Shown: piece by piece, positions 7,974 through 17,546 of the stretch
Numbering within the stretch: position 1 is the first letter of the stretch
Layout of the letters: each line of letters opens with the position of its first letter
Origin: Bacillota bacterium
GTDB taxonomy: Bacteria; Bacillota; Clostridia; Saccharofermentanales; DTU023
NCBI GenBank assembly: GCA_023389255.1
Contig: JAEWER010000030.1
Location: 1 to 37,487, forward strand
Direction: 5' to 3'
DNA: 37,487 bases
Notes under the pieces: generated by a model
What the model saw: only the letters and a program-made list of their open reading frames with translations
Told to the model about the DNA's origin: nothing
Database searches by the model: none
Made by a program: the position numbers and the translations under genes

Positions 7974-8680
7974 TGCCACGTCTGAGTCTTGTGCGCAGAA
8001 AAGAGAGAGCACAAATATGTTTTGATCTGTTATGTGCGCATTATCCAGACGTCAAGCCTTCGCTTAACTTTACAAATGCTTGGGAATTATTGGTAGGTGG
8101 TGTTCTAGGAGCACAGACTACTGATGTACAAGTCAATAAAATAACTGCAGTTATGTTTGCCGATATGCCAGAGATCGAAGATTATGCGCAAGCCTCAATT
8201 GAAGAGATTGAAAGTTACATTAAAACTGCTGGGCTATATCACAATAAAGCTAAATCACTAAAAGGGGCTGCTGAAAAGATCATGCAAGTATATGCAGGAG
8301 CAGTTCCGCAAACAATTGAAGAACTGATTACCCTACCAGGAGTTGGCAGAAAGGTAGCCAATCTTGTAGTGAGTGATTACTTCGGCAAACCAGGAATGGT
8401 GGTAGACACACATAACAGCAGAATCAGCTACTTACTAGGTTTGACTGAAAGTCAAAACCCTACGGTGATTGAACGTGATTTATGCGCCGCTTTGCCCGCT
8501 GAACATTGGAGTAAATGGGGTCATTTGATGGTGACATTAGGCAGAGATTGGTGCAAAGCCAAATGCAGAGCTTGTGCAGGCTGTCCGCTGAAAGATAATT
8601 GTGCTTACGCTCTGAAGAAAAGTGTTAGAGGTACTATTGGGGAAGCTGAGAGTAGGGGTGAGGTTCGCCAGTGTCTGTAG
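7973..8680 (+). CDS. nth: Endonuclease III, DNA glycosylase/AP lyase
   Basis: Nth removes oxidised pyrimidines and nicks the abasic site in base excision repair. The helix-hairpin-helix motif LPGVGRKVANLVV (about 121-133) holds the catalytic Lys127. The catalytic Asp145 is in VVDTHNSRIS. A 4Fe-4S loop at the C-terminus has Cys194, Cys201, Cys204 and Cys210 in the canonical C-x6-C-x2-C-x5-C spacing. At 235 residues it is slightly longer than usual because of a polar tail. The ATG overlaps the upstream stop (TAATG) and follows AGGAGG. The end overlaps recG by ten bases, so repair and recombination genes are translated together. Confidence 0.97.
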   Translation: MPRLSLVRRKERAQICFDLLCAHYPDVKPSLNFTNAWELLVGGVLGAQTTDVQVNKITAVMFADMPEIEDYAQASIEEIESYIKTAGLYHNKAKSLKGAAEKIMQVYAGAVPQTIEELITLPGVGRKVANLVVSDYFGKPGMVVDTHNSRISYLLGLTESQNPTVIERDLCAALPAEHWSKWGHLMVTLGRDWCKAKCRACAGCPLKDNCAYALKKSVRGTIGEAESRGEVRQCL

Positions 8681-10785
8681 CAGAACAAAGAAAATATTTT
8701 TGTGTATGGTCAGGCAGTGGAGCAGATACCAATGTACGTCAGTTAAAAGGTGTAGGCGATAAGACTTATACATACCTAAAGCGCCTAGGTATCGAAACAT
8801 TCGCTGATCTTTTACACCATTTCCCCCGCACATACGATGATTGGTCAGAACTTAAACCGTTGTCTATGGTAGAAGATGGAGCTCAGGCTACTGTTAAAGC
8901 AAGAATCATTAGTCCTCCCAAGCAACAATTTACACGTGGAAGGCTGAAATTATTTAAGGCTGAGCTACAGACAGAATTCGCTGAAATTGTGACTGTAGTT
9001 TGGTTTAATCAACCGTGGGTAACTAGCAATGCCTGGCTAACTAATACTGAAAATATTTTGTATTTCCGTGGAACGGTGCACAGGCAATTGCACAGTAAGC
9101 ATTTTCAGTTAGAAAATCCGCAATTTAAGAGTGAAGCACAGTTTCAAAAGAATAAAGTAGAACCTGTTTACCCACTAACGGCTGGTCTAAAAAACTATCA
9201 ATTACAATCTTTTATTACACAGTTATTGACACAGATCAAAGCTAATTTGACCGAAACGATGCCAGCTGAGTTATTACAGAGACATAATTTGCCAGCCCTG
9301 AAAGATGCTATTTGTTGGTTGCATGCACCAGTTAACATGCAACAAGTAGACTTAGCCAAAAAGCGTCTTGCTTTTGATGAAATGGTTTTAACACGTCTAG
9401 CGCTACTTAAATTACGCTCGCTGGAAATCAGTAAGCAATACGCAACAGCGCTTAAAGCAAGTGAACAAGCCAAGCAGATTTTCACGCAGATTTATAAGCG
9501 TATTCCCTATCGCTTAACAGATGATCAAAATAAAGCGATAGATAGCATTTTGCAGGGATTGCGCCAAGACAGACCGCTTAACTTATTGGTTCAGGGAGAT
9601 GTTGGTTCGGGTAAAACGATTGTAGCGATTTTGGCGATGGCATACTGTGCACTCTGTGGCGGTCAAGCCGTACTGCTGGCACCAACTACAATTTTAGCTG
9701 AGCAACACTATCGGGTAATTGAACAGATACTCGCGGGAAGCGGTATCAAAGTTGGTTTATTGACTTCTGCGAGCAAGGGCAAGGCTCGAAAGCAACTACT
9801 GACCGATATTGCCAGTGGAGAAGTGCAGTTACTAGTAGGCACTCACGCCATCCAAAGGGCAGGCATTGAGTATAACAAACCAGTGCTTTTGATCACGGAT
9901 GAACAACATCGCTTTGGCGTTAACCAGCGTAGACTAGGAACCGACCAGGCGGATGATTGGCGACCGCATCACGTCGTCATGTCAGCAACGCCGATTCCTC
10001 GTACCTTAGGTCTGATTATTTTTGGTGATCTAGATATCGTCAAAATACAGCAAAAACCAGCAGGCAGACAAAGCATACAAACTAAGTCTATTGGCGATGG
10101 TGAGTTACAGGGAGTCTATGCGCATATTAGAGAATTAGTAGCAAGAGGCCAACAAGCCTATATTGTTTGTCCCTTGGTCGAAGAGTCATTGCAACTAGAT
10201 ATTGACTCGCTGGAAGAAGTGTACGAATTCTTGAGTAAAATTGCTCTGCCTAATTTACGTTTAGCTAAACTACACGGAGCGATGAAAGCTGAGCAAAAAG
10301 AACAGATTATGAGTGATTTCACTCAAGGTAAAATAGACGTTTTGATCAGCACTACAGTGGTGGAAGTTGGTGTCGATAATCCCAATGCCAATTTAATTCT
10401 CATCCGCAATTGCGAACGTTTTGGTATATCGCAGCTACATCAGCTTAGAGGTCGTGTTGGTAGAGGGAAAGAACAAGCCTATTGCTACCTACATAGCCAA
10501 CAGACATCTGAGTTAACCCGTGAACGCATCTTGGCACTATGTCAGTCGGATGATGGTTTTATTTTGGCAGAAAAGGATCTGGAGCTACGCGGGTTTGGTG
10601 ACTTTTTTGGTACGAAGCAACACGGTTTACCACAACTAACATTTGCGCAAAAGTTAGAAGATCCACACATTGTTGATCAAGCCATAGAAGCTGTTGAACA
10701 ATTGTTAGCAATTGGTATTCCAGAAACTGTAGAGCAGGCGATAATTACACAATATCCGCAACTGCGGTACGGTATCGTTTTATAA
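8671..10785 (+). CDS. recG: RecG, branched-DNA helicase
   Basis: RecG remodels stalled replication forks and Holliday junctions. An N-terminal wedge/OB domain (LKGVGDKTYTYLKRLGI, then the DLLHHFPRTYDD segment) precedes the superfamily 2 helicase core. Walker A GDVGSGKT is at about residues 309-316 and motif II DEQH at about 410-413. The family signature SATPIPRTLGL follows, and QLRGRVGRG is motif VI. The 704-residue length is normal. The start is a GTG inside the end of nth, and GTGAGG lies seven bases upstream of it. A later start would cut into the wedge region, so GTG 8671 is preferred. Nothing is missing from the motor domains. Confidence 0.96.
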   Translation: MSVAEQRKYFCVWSGSGADTNVRQLKGVGDKTYTYLKRLGIETFADLLHHFPRTYDDWSELKPLSMVEDGAQATVKARIISPPKQQFTRGRLKLFKAELQTEFAEIVTVVWFNQPWVTSNAWLTNTENILYFRGTVHRQLHSKHFQLENPQFKSEAQFQKNKVEPVYPLTAGLKNYQLQSFITQLLTQIKANLTETMPAELLQRHNLPALKDAICWLHAPVNMQQVDLAKKRLAFDEMVLTRLALLKLRSLEISKQYATALKASEQAKQIFTQIYKRIPYRLTDDQNKAIDSILQGLRQDRPLNLLVQGDVGSGKTIVAILAMAYCALCGGQAVLLAPTTILAEQHYRVIEQILAGSGIKVGLLTSASKGKARKQLLTDIASGEVQLLVGTHAIQRAGIEYNKPVLLITDEQHRFGVNQRRLGTDQADDWRPHHVVMSATPIPRTLGLIIFGDLDIVKIQQKPAGRQSIQTKSIGDGELQGVYAHIRELVARGQQAYIVCPLVEESLQLDIDSLEEVYEFLSKIALPNLRLAKLHGAMKAEQKEQIMSDFTQGKIDVLISTTVVEVGVDNPNANLILIRNCERFGISQLHQLRGRVGRGKEQAYCYLHSQQTSELTRERILALCQSDDGFILAEKDLELRGFGDFFGTKQHGLPQLTFAQKLEDPHIVDQAIEAVEQLLAIGIPETVEQAIITQYPQLRYGIVL

Positions 10786-10818
10786 TATTAGTTTGCAACA
10801 AAATTCTAGGAGGTCGGT

Positions 10819-12801
10819 GTGTCTAAACGCCAATACGACAACGCAAGTATTTCAGCGCTAAAAGGTGCAGATAGAGTGCGCCTTCGCCCCAGCGTCATAT
10901 TCGGTTCAGACGATCTGGAAGGCTGTAAACATTCGTTTTTTGAGATTCTTTCCAATTCTATTGATGAAGCGCGTGAAGGTCATGGTAAAGAAATAATCGT
11001 CACAGTATTTCCTGACGGTTCGTTGCAAGTAGAAGATTTTGGTAGGGGTATTCCCTTAGACTATAACGAAAAAGAACAACGCTTTAACTGGGAATTGGTC
11101 TATTGTGAGCTTTATGCTGGTGGTAAATACAACAACAATAGTGGAGATACATATGAGTTTAGTTTGGGCTTAAATGGTTTGGGGGCGTGTGCCACTCAGT
11201 ATGCTTCACGTTGGTTTGAAGTAGAAGTTAAAAGAGACGGAGAACAATACAATCTTCATTTTGAACGTGGTGAAAATATAGGTGGTCTGACCAAGTCGCC
11301 TATATCTACCAACAAAACAGGCACCAGACAACGATGGTTACCAGATAGTGATGTTTTTACTGATGTTAATATTCCATTAGACTATTTTTGTGATGTATTG
11401 AAAAAGCAAGCTGTGATTAACAGTGGTGTCACTTTCAAATTGTTTGATCAACGTCACAATGTTAAGGAAGAGTTTTGCTATCCCGAAGGCATAATCGGTT
11501 ATGTCAACGAATTGAATCAACAAGGTATCAGCGAAGCGATTTCCTTCAATGGGAGAGGACAAGGTAAAGATCGTGAGGATAAGCCAGAATACAAAGTAAT
11601 GGCACAGGTGGCTTTAGCGTTCAATAACCAAGTTAACATTTGTGAATACTATCACAATTCTTCTTGGTTAGAGTATGGTGGATCTCCTGATAAAGCCGCT
11701 AGAAATGCATTAGTATACGAGTTCGATCGCTATATCAAAGAGCAAGGGAAGTATAAGAACAAGGAGAGCAAGATAACATTTAGTGATATTGAAGATTCCT
11801 TGATCCTAGTTATTTCCTCTTTCTCAACGATGACCTCTTATGAGAACCAGACTAAGAAAGCGATCAACAATCGCTACGTGCAACAGTTCATCAACGAATT
11901 AATTCGGGAAAATATTAGCATTTGGTTCATTGAAAATAAGGTGATGGCTGATCGAGTTGTCGATCAGATTTTAATCAACAAGCGCAGTCGTGAGAACGCT
12001 GAAAAACAACGCTTGAACATCAAGAAAAAATTGATGGGCACAGTCGATAACATGCTTAACCGTGTTGGTAATTTTGTAGACTGTAGATCCAAGGATAAAC
12101 ATAAGCGTGAACTTTATATAGTAGAGGGTAACTCAGCGTTAGGCTCTGTTAAGATGGCACGAGATTCAGAATTCCAGGGTGTTATTCCCTTGCGAGGTAA
12201 AATTTTGAATTGCTTAAAATGTGATTACGAGCGTATCTTCAAAAGTGAAATCATTATGGATTTGCTCAAAATTCTAGGCTGTGGTGTTGAGATAAGTAGC
12301 AAGCACAATAAGAATTTGAGTTCGTTTGATTTGCAAGCATTGCGCTGGGATAAAATCATTATTTGTACTGATGCCGATGTCGATGGTTTCCAGATCAGAA
12401 CCTTAATTCTGGCAATGCTCTATCGCTTAACGCCCACTCTATTGCGTGAGGGCAAGGTATATATAGCCGAGTCGCCACTTTTCGAGATAACTCACAGTTA
12501 CAAGCAAATAGAACAAACTTATTTTGCTTATAGTGATGCCGAGAAGAATCGCATCATTAAGCAACTAAAAACAGGCAAGGTACATATTCAACGTTCTAAA
12601 GGCTTAGGTGAGAATGAGCCGGAAATGATGTGGCAAACTACTATGAATCCCGAAACTAGGCGGTTAATTAAAATTCTGCCGGAGGATGCTGCTCGGATGC
12701 AGGGAATGTTTGATCTTTTATTAGGTGATGACTTAGCTGGTCGTAAAGACTATATCGCTAATCATGGTAATGAATATTTGGAGATGTTAGATGTCATCTA
12801 A
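10819..12801 (+). CDS. parE: Type IIA topoisomerase subunit B, ParE/GyrB-like (divergent)
   Basis: This is the ATPase/Toprim subunit of a type II topoisomerase and pairs with the next gene. The GHKL ATPase has Asn46 in FEILSNSIDEA, Asp73 in VEDFGRGIP and the lid GLNGLGACATQ. The Toprim domain has Glu436 in VEGNSALGS and Asp518/520/522 in DADVDGFQIRT. QRSKGLGENEPE closes the core. The usual EGDSAGGS motif is changed to EGNSALGS, but the metal-binding acidic residues are retained. The sequence begins RLRPSVIFGSDDLEG instead of the common RKRPGMYIG. That marks it as the divergent clostridial second topoisomerase rather than standard GyrB. AGGAGG precedes the GTG start. The last 11 bases overlap the partner gene. 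Confidence 0.88.
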   Translation: MSKRQYDNASISALKGADRVRLRPSVIFGSDDLEGCKHSFFEILSNSIDEAREGHGKEIIVTVFPDGSLQVEDFGRGIPLDYNEKEQRFNWELVYCELYAGGKYNNNSGDTYEFSLGLNGLGACATQYASRWFEVEVKRDGEQYNLHFERGENIGGLTKSPISTNKTGTRQRWLPDSDVFTDVNIPLDYFCDVLKKQAVINSGVTFKLFDQRHNVKEEFCYPEGIIGYVNELNQQGISEAISFNGRGQGKDREDKPEYKVMAQVALAFNNQVNICEYYHNSSWLEYGGSPDKAARNALVYEFDRYIKEQGKYKNKESKITFSDIEDSLILVISSFSTMTSYENQTKKAINNRYVQQFINELIRENISIWFIENKVMADRVVDQILINKRSRENAEKQRLNIKKKLMGTVDNMLNRVGNFVDCRSKDKHKRELYIVEGNSALGSVKMARDSEFQGVIPLRGKILNCLKCDYERIFKSEIIMDLLKILGCGVEISSKHNKNLSSFDLQALRWDKIIICTDADVDGFQIRTLILAMLYRLTPTLLREGKVYIAESPLFEITHSYKQIEQTYFAYSDAEKNRIIKQLKTGKVHIQRSKGLGENEPEMMWQTTMNPETRRLIKILPEDAARMQGMFDLLLGDDLAGRKDYIANHGNEYLEMLDVI

Positions 12802-15040
12802 AGATTTGACCAATTTAAATAGAGAACAAGGCATTACAGATGTACTCAAAAGCAATTACATGCCTTATGCGATGAGCGTTATTATTTCACGTGCCATTCC
12901 TGAGATTGATGGCTTTAAGCCAGCTCACCGTAAATTACTGTATACCATGTACAAGATGGGTTTGATGAAAGGCCCCAGAGCCAAATCTGCTGACGTTGTA
13001 GGTCAAACAATGTCTTTGAACCCCCACGGCGATATTCCCATCTACGAGACCATGGTACGTATGACCAGAGGTAATGGTGCCTTAATTAATCCTTGGATAG
13101 ATTCCAAAGGTAACTTTGGACGCGTGTATTCACGTGATATGCAATACGCCGCCTACCGTTATACCGAGGCTCGCCTCGATGCTAGTTGCGAAAATCTTTT
13201 TACCGGTATCGATAAAAATGCGGTGGAGTTTGTAGATAATTACTCTGGTACGATGCAAGAGCCTACGCTATTACCTGTATCACTGCCCACTATTTTGGTT
13301 AATGCCAACCAGGGAATTGCTGTTGGTATGGCGTCAAATATTTGTTCATTTAATTTGCGTGAAGTTTGCGAAGCCACCTGTGCTTTGGTCAATGATGCGC
13401 AAGCAGATTTACTACAGTACATGCCTGCCCCAGATTTTTCCACTGGTGGCAACATCATTTATGATCAAGAGCAGATGCGTGCCATTTACGAAACAGGTCG
13501 TGGGAGCTTTGAGATGCAGGGCATCTATACGATTGATCGTAAACATAGCAGAATAGAAATCTCAGAAATTCCGTATAATACGACAGTTGAAGCGATTATT
13601 GACGATATAACTCGCCAGTTGAAAAAGGGTCAATTCAAAGAGATCAATGATGTGCGCGATGAAACCGATCTCAATGGTTTGAAACTGACGATTGATCTTA
13701 AGCGCTCAACCGACCTAGATAAGTTTGTACAAAAACTGCTAAAGTCTACCTCGCTAGCTTCGAATTTCACTTGTAACTTCAATGTGTTAATCGATAACCA
13801 ACCCCAAGTTTTGGGAGTGCGCCAAATTTTAACAGCTTGGCTTAGTTGGCGCCGTGAATGTTTGCGTCGGGAGTATACATTTGATTTAGGTAAATTGCGG
13901 GATCGCCTGCATCTGTTACACGGTTTAGAGGAAATTCTCCTAGATATCGATCGTGCGATTCGTATTATCAGAGAAACAGAAAAAGAAGCTGATGTAGTCC
14001 CAAATTTGATGGCGGGTTTCTCGATAGATCAAGTGCAAGCAGAATATGTTGCTGAGATTAAATTGCGCCATCTCAACCGGGAATACTTGCTCAAGCGTAC
14101 GCAAGATATTACAGACCTAACGAAACAGATTGCTGACCTTGAAAAATTAGTAGCAAGTGACCGCTTACTGGATAAGACCATTGCTAAGCAACTACAAAAA
14201 ATTGCTCAAAAGTATGGCAGAGAGCGTAAGACACAATTGGTTGAAGCTCATCATGTGCCAGAGTTTAATGCAGAAGATTTTATTGAAGATTTCAACGTGC
14301 GCTACTATCTCACACATGATGGTTATCTCAAAAAGTTGGCGCTGACTTCCTTGCGTAAAGCTGGTGATCTCAAATTAAAAGATGGTGATTATTTTATCGC
14401 CGAGTTAGAGGGAGCCAATAAATCAGAATTATTATTCTTTACCGATCAAGGCAATGTCTATAAGCAACGTGGCTATGAATTTGCTGATCAAAAACCATCT
14501 GATTTGGGCGCATTTTTGGCGAACGAATTAGATCTGGCACCAGATGAAAATGTTATAGGCTTACATGTGACAGATGATTACAGTGGCTACCTAGTGATGG
14601 CATTTGCCAATGGCTATATCACTAAATTTGCTGTAGAGCACTATAAAACGATTACTAAACGCAAACGAATTACCAATGCGTTCTATAACAAGGAACCTAT
14701 GGTTGGCATGTTCTGGCAAGCAGACATCAAACAAGGACCAGACCTACTGATAGATTTAGATGCCACGGCTAGTCGCGCCGCTAAAGCTAAACGTAGAATA
14801 TTGCTAGAAGGTGATTTGATTGAATTAGTGGCTGGTAGAGCAACTCGTGGTCAGAAAGTTGTTAAGCTGCCGAAAAAATATACAGTGGTGCAGATGAAGC
14901 CAGTTGCACTGGCGGAAACAGGCGAAATAATAAGACCTGAATTAGAGTATTACAGAGTGCGTACGTTGCCTAGTGCAGGTAGATTTTTACGTGATGAAGA
15001 TATGAGTGAGCGTCAACAATTATTAGGAGATTTAGTATGA
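12791..15040 (+). CDS. parC: Type IIA topoisomerase subunit A, ParC/GyrA-like (divergent)
   Basis: This is the DNA cleavage and religation subunit. The winged-helix region holds Arg123 and the active Tyr124 in YAAYRYTEARL. A tower and coiled coil follow to about residue 490. The C-terminal region (about 500-740) has degenerate beta-pinwheel-like repeats. I see no GyrA-box, so decatenation or relaxation is more likely than negative supercoiling. The segment matching the quinolone-resistance region reads NPHGDIPIYETMVRM. The Ser equivalent to E. coli GyrA Ser83 is Ile82, and the next residue is Pro83. The ATG lies inside the end of the partner gene, with GGAG about eight bases upstream. The gene symbol is by convention; some annotation would call it gyrA. 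Confidence 0.88.
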   Translation: MSSKDLTNLNREQGITDVLKSNYMPYAMSVIISRAIPEIDGFKPAHRKLLYTMYKMGLMKGPRAKSADVVGQTMSLNPHGDIPIYETMVRMTRGNGALINPWIDSKGNFGRVYSRDMQYAAYRYTEARLDASCENLFTGIDKNAVEFVDNYSGTMQEPTLLPVSLPTILVNANQGIAVGMASNICSFNLREVCEATCALVNDAQADLLQYMPAPDFSTGGNIIYDQEQMRAIYETGRGSFEMQGIYTIDRKHSRIEISEIPYNTTVEAIIDDITRQLKKGQFKEINDVRDETDLNGLKLTIDLKRSTDLDKFVQKLLKSTSLASNFTCNFNVLIDNQPQVLGVRQILTAWLSWRRECLRREYTFDLGKLRDRLHLLHGLEEILLDIDRAIRIIRETEKEADVVPNLMAGFSIDQVQAEYVAEIKLRHLNREYLLKRTQDITDLTKQIADLEKLVASDRLLDKTIAKQLQKIAQKYGRERKTQLVEAHHVPEFNAEDFIEDFNVRYYLTHDGYLKKLALTSLRKAGDLKLKDGDYFIAELEGANKSELLFFTDQGNVYKQRGYEFADQKPSDLGAFLANELDLAPDENVIGLHVTDDYSGYLVMAFANGYITKFAVEHYKTITKRKRITNAFYNKEPMVGMFWQADIKQGPDLLIDLDATASRAAKAKRRILLEGDLIELVAGRATRGQKVVKLPKKYTVVQMKPVALAETGEIIRPELEYYRVRTLPSAGRFLRDEDMSERQQLLGDLV

Positions 15041-16779
15041 GTTTGTTAGAAAAAGCTCCTAGACGCAAGTATAGCTGGCTCAGAGCTAATGGGCTGATTT
15101 TGACTGGGATAGTAATTACTTTGTTACTATCCTTAGTTGTTGTTTATATTTATAAACAGCAACAGTCGGAAAATAAGCTACAAAAGGATTTTAGTGTAGC
15201 TATCGAGAGAGAAGATTACCCAAAAGCGCTCAAGATTTATCAAGAAGTTCAAGCTCAAGTTAAGCAAGCTAATTCTTCCGATTCTTTTTACAGCATGCAA
15301 CAGAATTTGGAACAGCAGGTGAAATTACGAGTTGATAAAATTACGCATTCACTAGCCCAAGGTGAAAAATTACGTCTGGAAGATGCTAAATATATTAGTG
15401 AACTGGGAAATTTATCGTTGACTGCTTGTTCGCAGAATATAGCGGAGATGACGCAACAGTGGCTCAAACAAAAAGAGAGCTATGAACATTGGTCTAAGCT
15501 TATCTACAGTTTAGCTGACATAGTTCAATTGCAACCGTTAACACAGAATTTGTTGCGCGAAGAAAAACATTTGCTCAAAGCTCAAGTGCTATTTGCAGAG
15601 CCTTTGAGTTTAGAACAGTATGCTGATACAGAGTGGGACCGCATTATTGAGCTGTGGCAAAACTTGCGTGACAACACAGAGATTGGCTCCTATGCCCAAC
15701 AAATTGCCACCGATTTTCTACAAAAATTTAAGCAAGAGCAATATCCAAAGTTGCTTAACCAAACCGAGCAACTGAGCCATGAGGGTAAAGTTTATAAAGC
15801 AAATTCTATCCTAGAAAAAATGTTGCAATACTGGCCTGACGATAAGCAAATAGTGGCACAGATTAACACTATTTCCCAAAAAGTTGTCGGTAAAACATTT
15901 GAATGGCAAGGACCTGTGGAATTTGCTTCCGTCAGCGTATTGCGCAATAACTCTGATGAAAAAATAAAGAATAATCAGGAGTTGCTTACACCCGCACAGT
16001 TCAAGAAATTACTTCAAGCCTTGTATAGCCATAACTACATATTGATGAATGCTGATAGTGTATTGGCTTATGGTGAGCACAAAGATAGTCTGTTAGTGCC
16101 AGAAGGCAAAACTCCCTTAGTGTTGATTATTGATGGAGTAGCGCTCAGTAGAACACAAATTGCTTCTGGCTCTTTCTACACCATGGAATATGATGCAGAT
16201 AAAGATAGTTTCTATGGCACGATTGGGAGAAATAAGCGAAACCCAACTAAAATTTACGGCGAAGATGTTTTTAGTATTCTAGATGAATTTGTAGCACAGC
16301 ATCCAGATTTCAGTTTTGATGGTGCAAAAGCCTGTATTAGTCTCAGTGGCAAAGAAGGCATCTTAGGCCATAGCCTAAAAAAGAATAAGCAAGCATTGAC
16401 GAATGTACTTAAGGCACTGCAAAGCAGACAGTACACATTTGCTTGCAACACATATGATCGCTTGGATTTAGCTAAAAGTACTCCTACAGAAATCAAAAAG
16501 GATTTACAAAAGTGGCAGGAAGAGATAGGTGCGATGGTAGGCAGAACCAATGTGCTCTTCTATCCCTTTGGTTCTCATGCGTTAAATCAACCAGAAAATT
16601 TACAGCAAATAACAGATGCGGGTTATCGCTTGTTAATTGGTATTGGTCCACAAGTATTTAATATGCAACTCAAACAAGGTATGCATGCTGACTCCATCAA
16701 CTTAAGTCAAAGTAATTTGGAGGGTAATTATATTAACTTGCAAAATATCGATGACTTGAGTCAAATGTTTGCTGAATAA
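15037..16779 (+). CDS. Membrane-anchored polysaccharide deacetylase-like protein, metal site lost
   Basis: One N-terminal membrane helix (about residues 19-39) is followed by a charged, helical, possibly TPR-like region (45-285). A C-terminal NodB-like domain covers about 350-545. The latter matches clostridial deacetylases through QHPDFSFDGAKACISLSG, GILGHSL, the EIGAMVGRTNVLFYPFG segment and DAGYRLLIGIG. In active members the metal site is a double Asp (DD) and an HSxxH motif. Here these positions read IDG (366-367) and NTYDR (471-475), so the second Asp and both His are gone. Deacetylase activity is therefore unlikely, and a wall-binding or scaffolding role is inferred. The start overlaps the parC stop (ATGA). 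It converges on the next gene. Confidence 0.72.
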   Translation: MSLLEKAPRRKYSWLRANGLILTGIVITLLLSLVVVYIYKQQQSENKLQKDFSVAIEREDYPKALKIYQEVQAQVKQANSSDSFYSMQQNLEQQVKLRVDKITHSLAQGEKLRLEDAKYISELGNLSLTACSQNIAEMTQQWLKQKESYEHWSKLIYSLADIVQLQPLTQNLLREEKHLLKAQVLFAEPLSLEQYADTEWDRIIELWQNLRDNTEIGSYAQQIATDFLQKFKQEQYPKLLNQTEQLSHEGKVYKANSILEKMLQYWPDDKQIVAQINTISQKVVGKTFEWQGPVEFASVSVLRNNSDEKIKNNQELLTPAQFKKLLQALYSHNYILMNADSVLAYGEHKDSLLVPEGKTPLVLIIDGVALSRTQIASGSFYTMEYDADKDSFYGTIGRNKRNPTKIYGEDVFSILDEFVAQHPDFSFDGAKACISLSGKEGILGHSLKKNKQALTNVLKALQSRQYTFACNTYDRLDLAKSTPTEIKKDLQKWQEEIGAMVGRTNVLFYPFGSHALNQPENLQQITDAGYRLLIGIGPQVFNMQLKQGMHADSINLSQSNLEGNYINLQNIDDLSQMFAE

Positions 16780-16886
16780 TTTTATCTGTTCTTATTTTAG
16801 TTAGGTTATTCATTAGGCGCTTATAATTTGTTATTAATATCTGAGATCGCAACAAAACAGGTATAACATTAGTGCAGTATTTATGC

Positions 16887-16919
16887 AAAAAAGTTGCTAC
16901 AAAAATAAGGAGCTTTTTT
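16887..16919. terminator. A/T-rich hairpin between convergent genes
   Basis: AAAAAAGTT (16887-16895) can pair with AGCTTTTTT (16911-16919) with one wobble and a 15-base loop. The T-run serves the plus strand and the A-run the minus strand. It lies between the convergent deacetylase-like and yqeG-type genes. The loop is large and the stem weak, so this is a modest call. I see nothing else in the 158-base gap beyond a TATAAT at 16822 without a good -35. Confidence 0.35.
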
Positions 16920-16937
16920 ACTGTACATAGTTATGAT

Positions 16938-17462
16938 TTAGAGATGAGTTGCGTTTATGCCATAACGCTTGATCAACCATTGTTCGATAAGGCGTTTTAG
17001 ACGAACGTTTAATGCCTCCATTTGATATAAAGGTCGCACTAATAAAGATTTAGTGCCAGCTCGGTTTGCGGCCCAGATATCAGTCAATAGCTGATCGCCG
17101 ATAATCAGGCACTCATTAGCTGTCACTTGATGTTTAGCTAAATATTGTCTGATTTTTTTACCAGATGGTTTGTTGGCTTGACCTAAGCAATCAATTCCCA
17201 GTTCTGTAGCAAAGGCTTTGCTTCTACTACCTTTAGCGTTGGAGAGAATCACAGTAATTAAACCAGCATCCTGCATAGCACGGATAGATTGTTTAGCGTA
17301 AGAGCTAGGCTTTGTTGCGCCGTGAGCTGCTAGGGTGTTATCTAAATCGATCAATGCTAACTTAATACCTTGAGCAGTTAAGGAATGCCAATCGATGTCG
17401 TCTAATGAACTGGCTGTGTAGGTTGGCATTAAATTATGTTGATACCATGTTGCTAATGACAT
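16938..17462 (-). CDS. yqeG: YqeG-family HAD phosphatase
   Basis: This is a small HAD-superfamily phosphatase of the YqeG (IIIA) type, a cytosolic enzyme of uncertain substrate; yeast Gep4, a relative, dephosphorylates phosphatidylglycerophosphate. HAD motif I is DLDNTL with Asp39 and Asp41. Motif II is Ser74 in ILSNAKG, the motif III Lys is Lys98 in ANKPSG, and motif IV is GDQLLTD with Asp123 and Asp128. All catalytic residues are present, and 174 residues is the usual length. The ATG at 17462 follows a CGAGGT element. It diverges from lysC across 84 bases that hold an A/T-rich TTATATAATA usable in both directions. Activity on phosphatidylglycerophosphate is inference from the family. Confidence 0.88.
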   Translation of the reverse strand: MSLATWYQHNLMPTYTASSLDDIDWHSLTAQGIKLALIDLDNTLAAHGATKPSSYAKQSIRAMQDAGLITVILSNAKGSRSKAFATELGIDCLGQANKPSGKKIRQYLAKHQVTANECLIIGDQLLTDIWAANRAGTKSLLVRPLYQMEALNVRLKRLIEQWLIKRYGINATHL

Positions 17463-17482
17463 AAAACCTCGAAATATTGAAT

Positions 17483-17511
17483 TTAGTGTATTTTGCTATT
17501 TGTTATATAAT
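17483..17511 (+). promoter_or_regulatory. Candidate promoter of lysC
   Basis: A perfect TATAAT (17506-17511) lies 35 bases before the lysC ATG. Overlapping it, TGT directly before TATATA (17504-17509) could act as an extended -10. The -35 position 17 bases upstream is only TTAGTG, which is weak. The interval is too short for a lysine riboswitch and I see none. Confidence 0.4.
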
Positions 17512-17546
17512 AGCCTGTAGTTTTGTGCTGACAAGGAGGTAGAGAG

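Noticed and set aside
16780..16886. Possible small RNA starting from the TATAAT at 16822
   Set aside because: No -35 at a workable distance and no strong structure; an A/T-rich gap between convergent genes explains it.
17463..17546. Lysine riboswitch before lysC
   Set aside because: The gap is only 84 bases and the predicted leader about 30 bases, far too short for an L-box.
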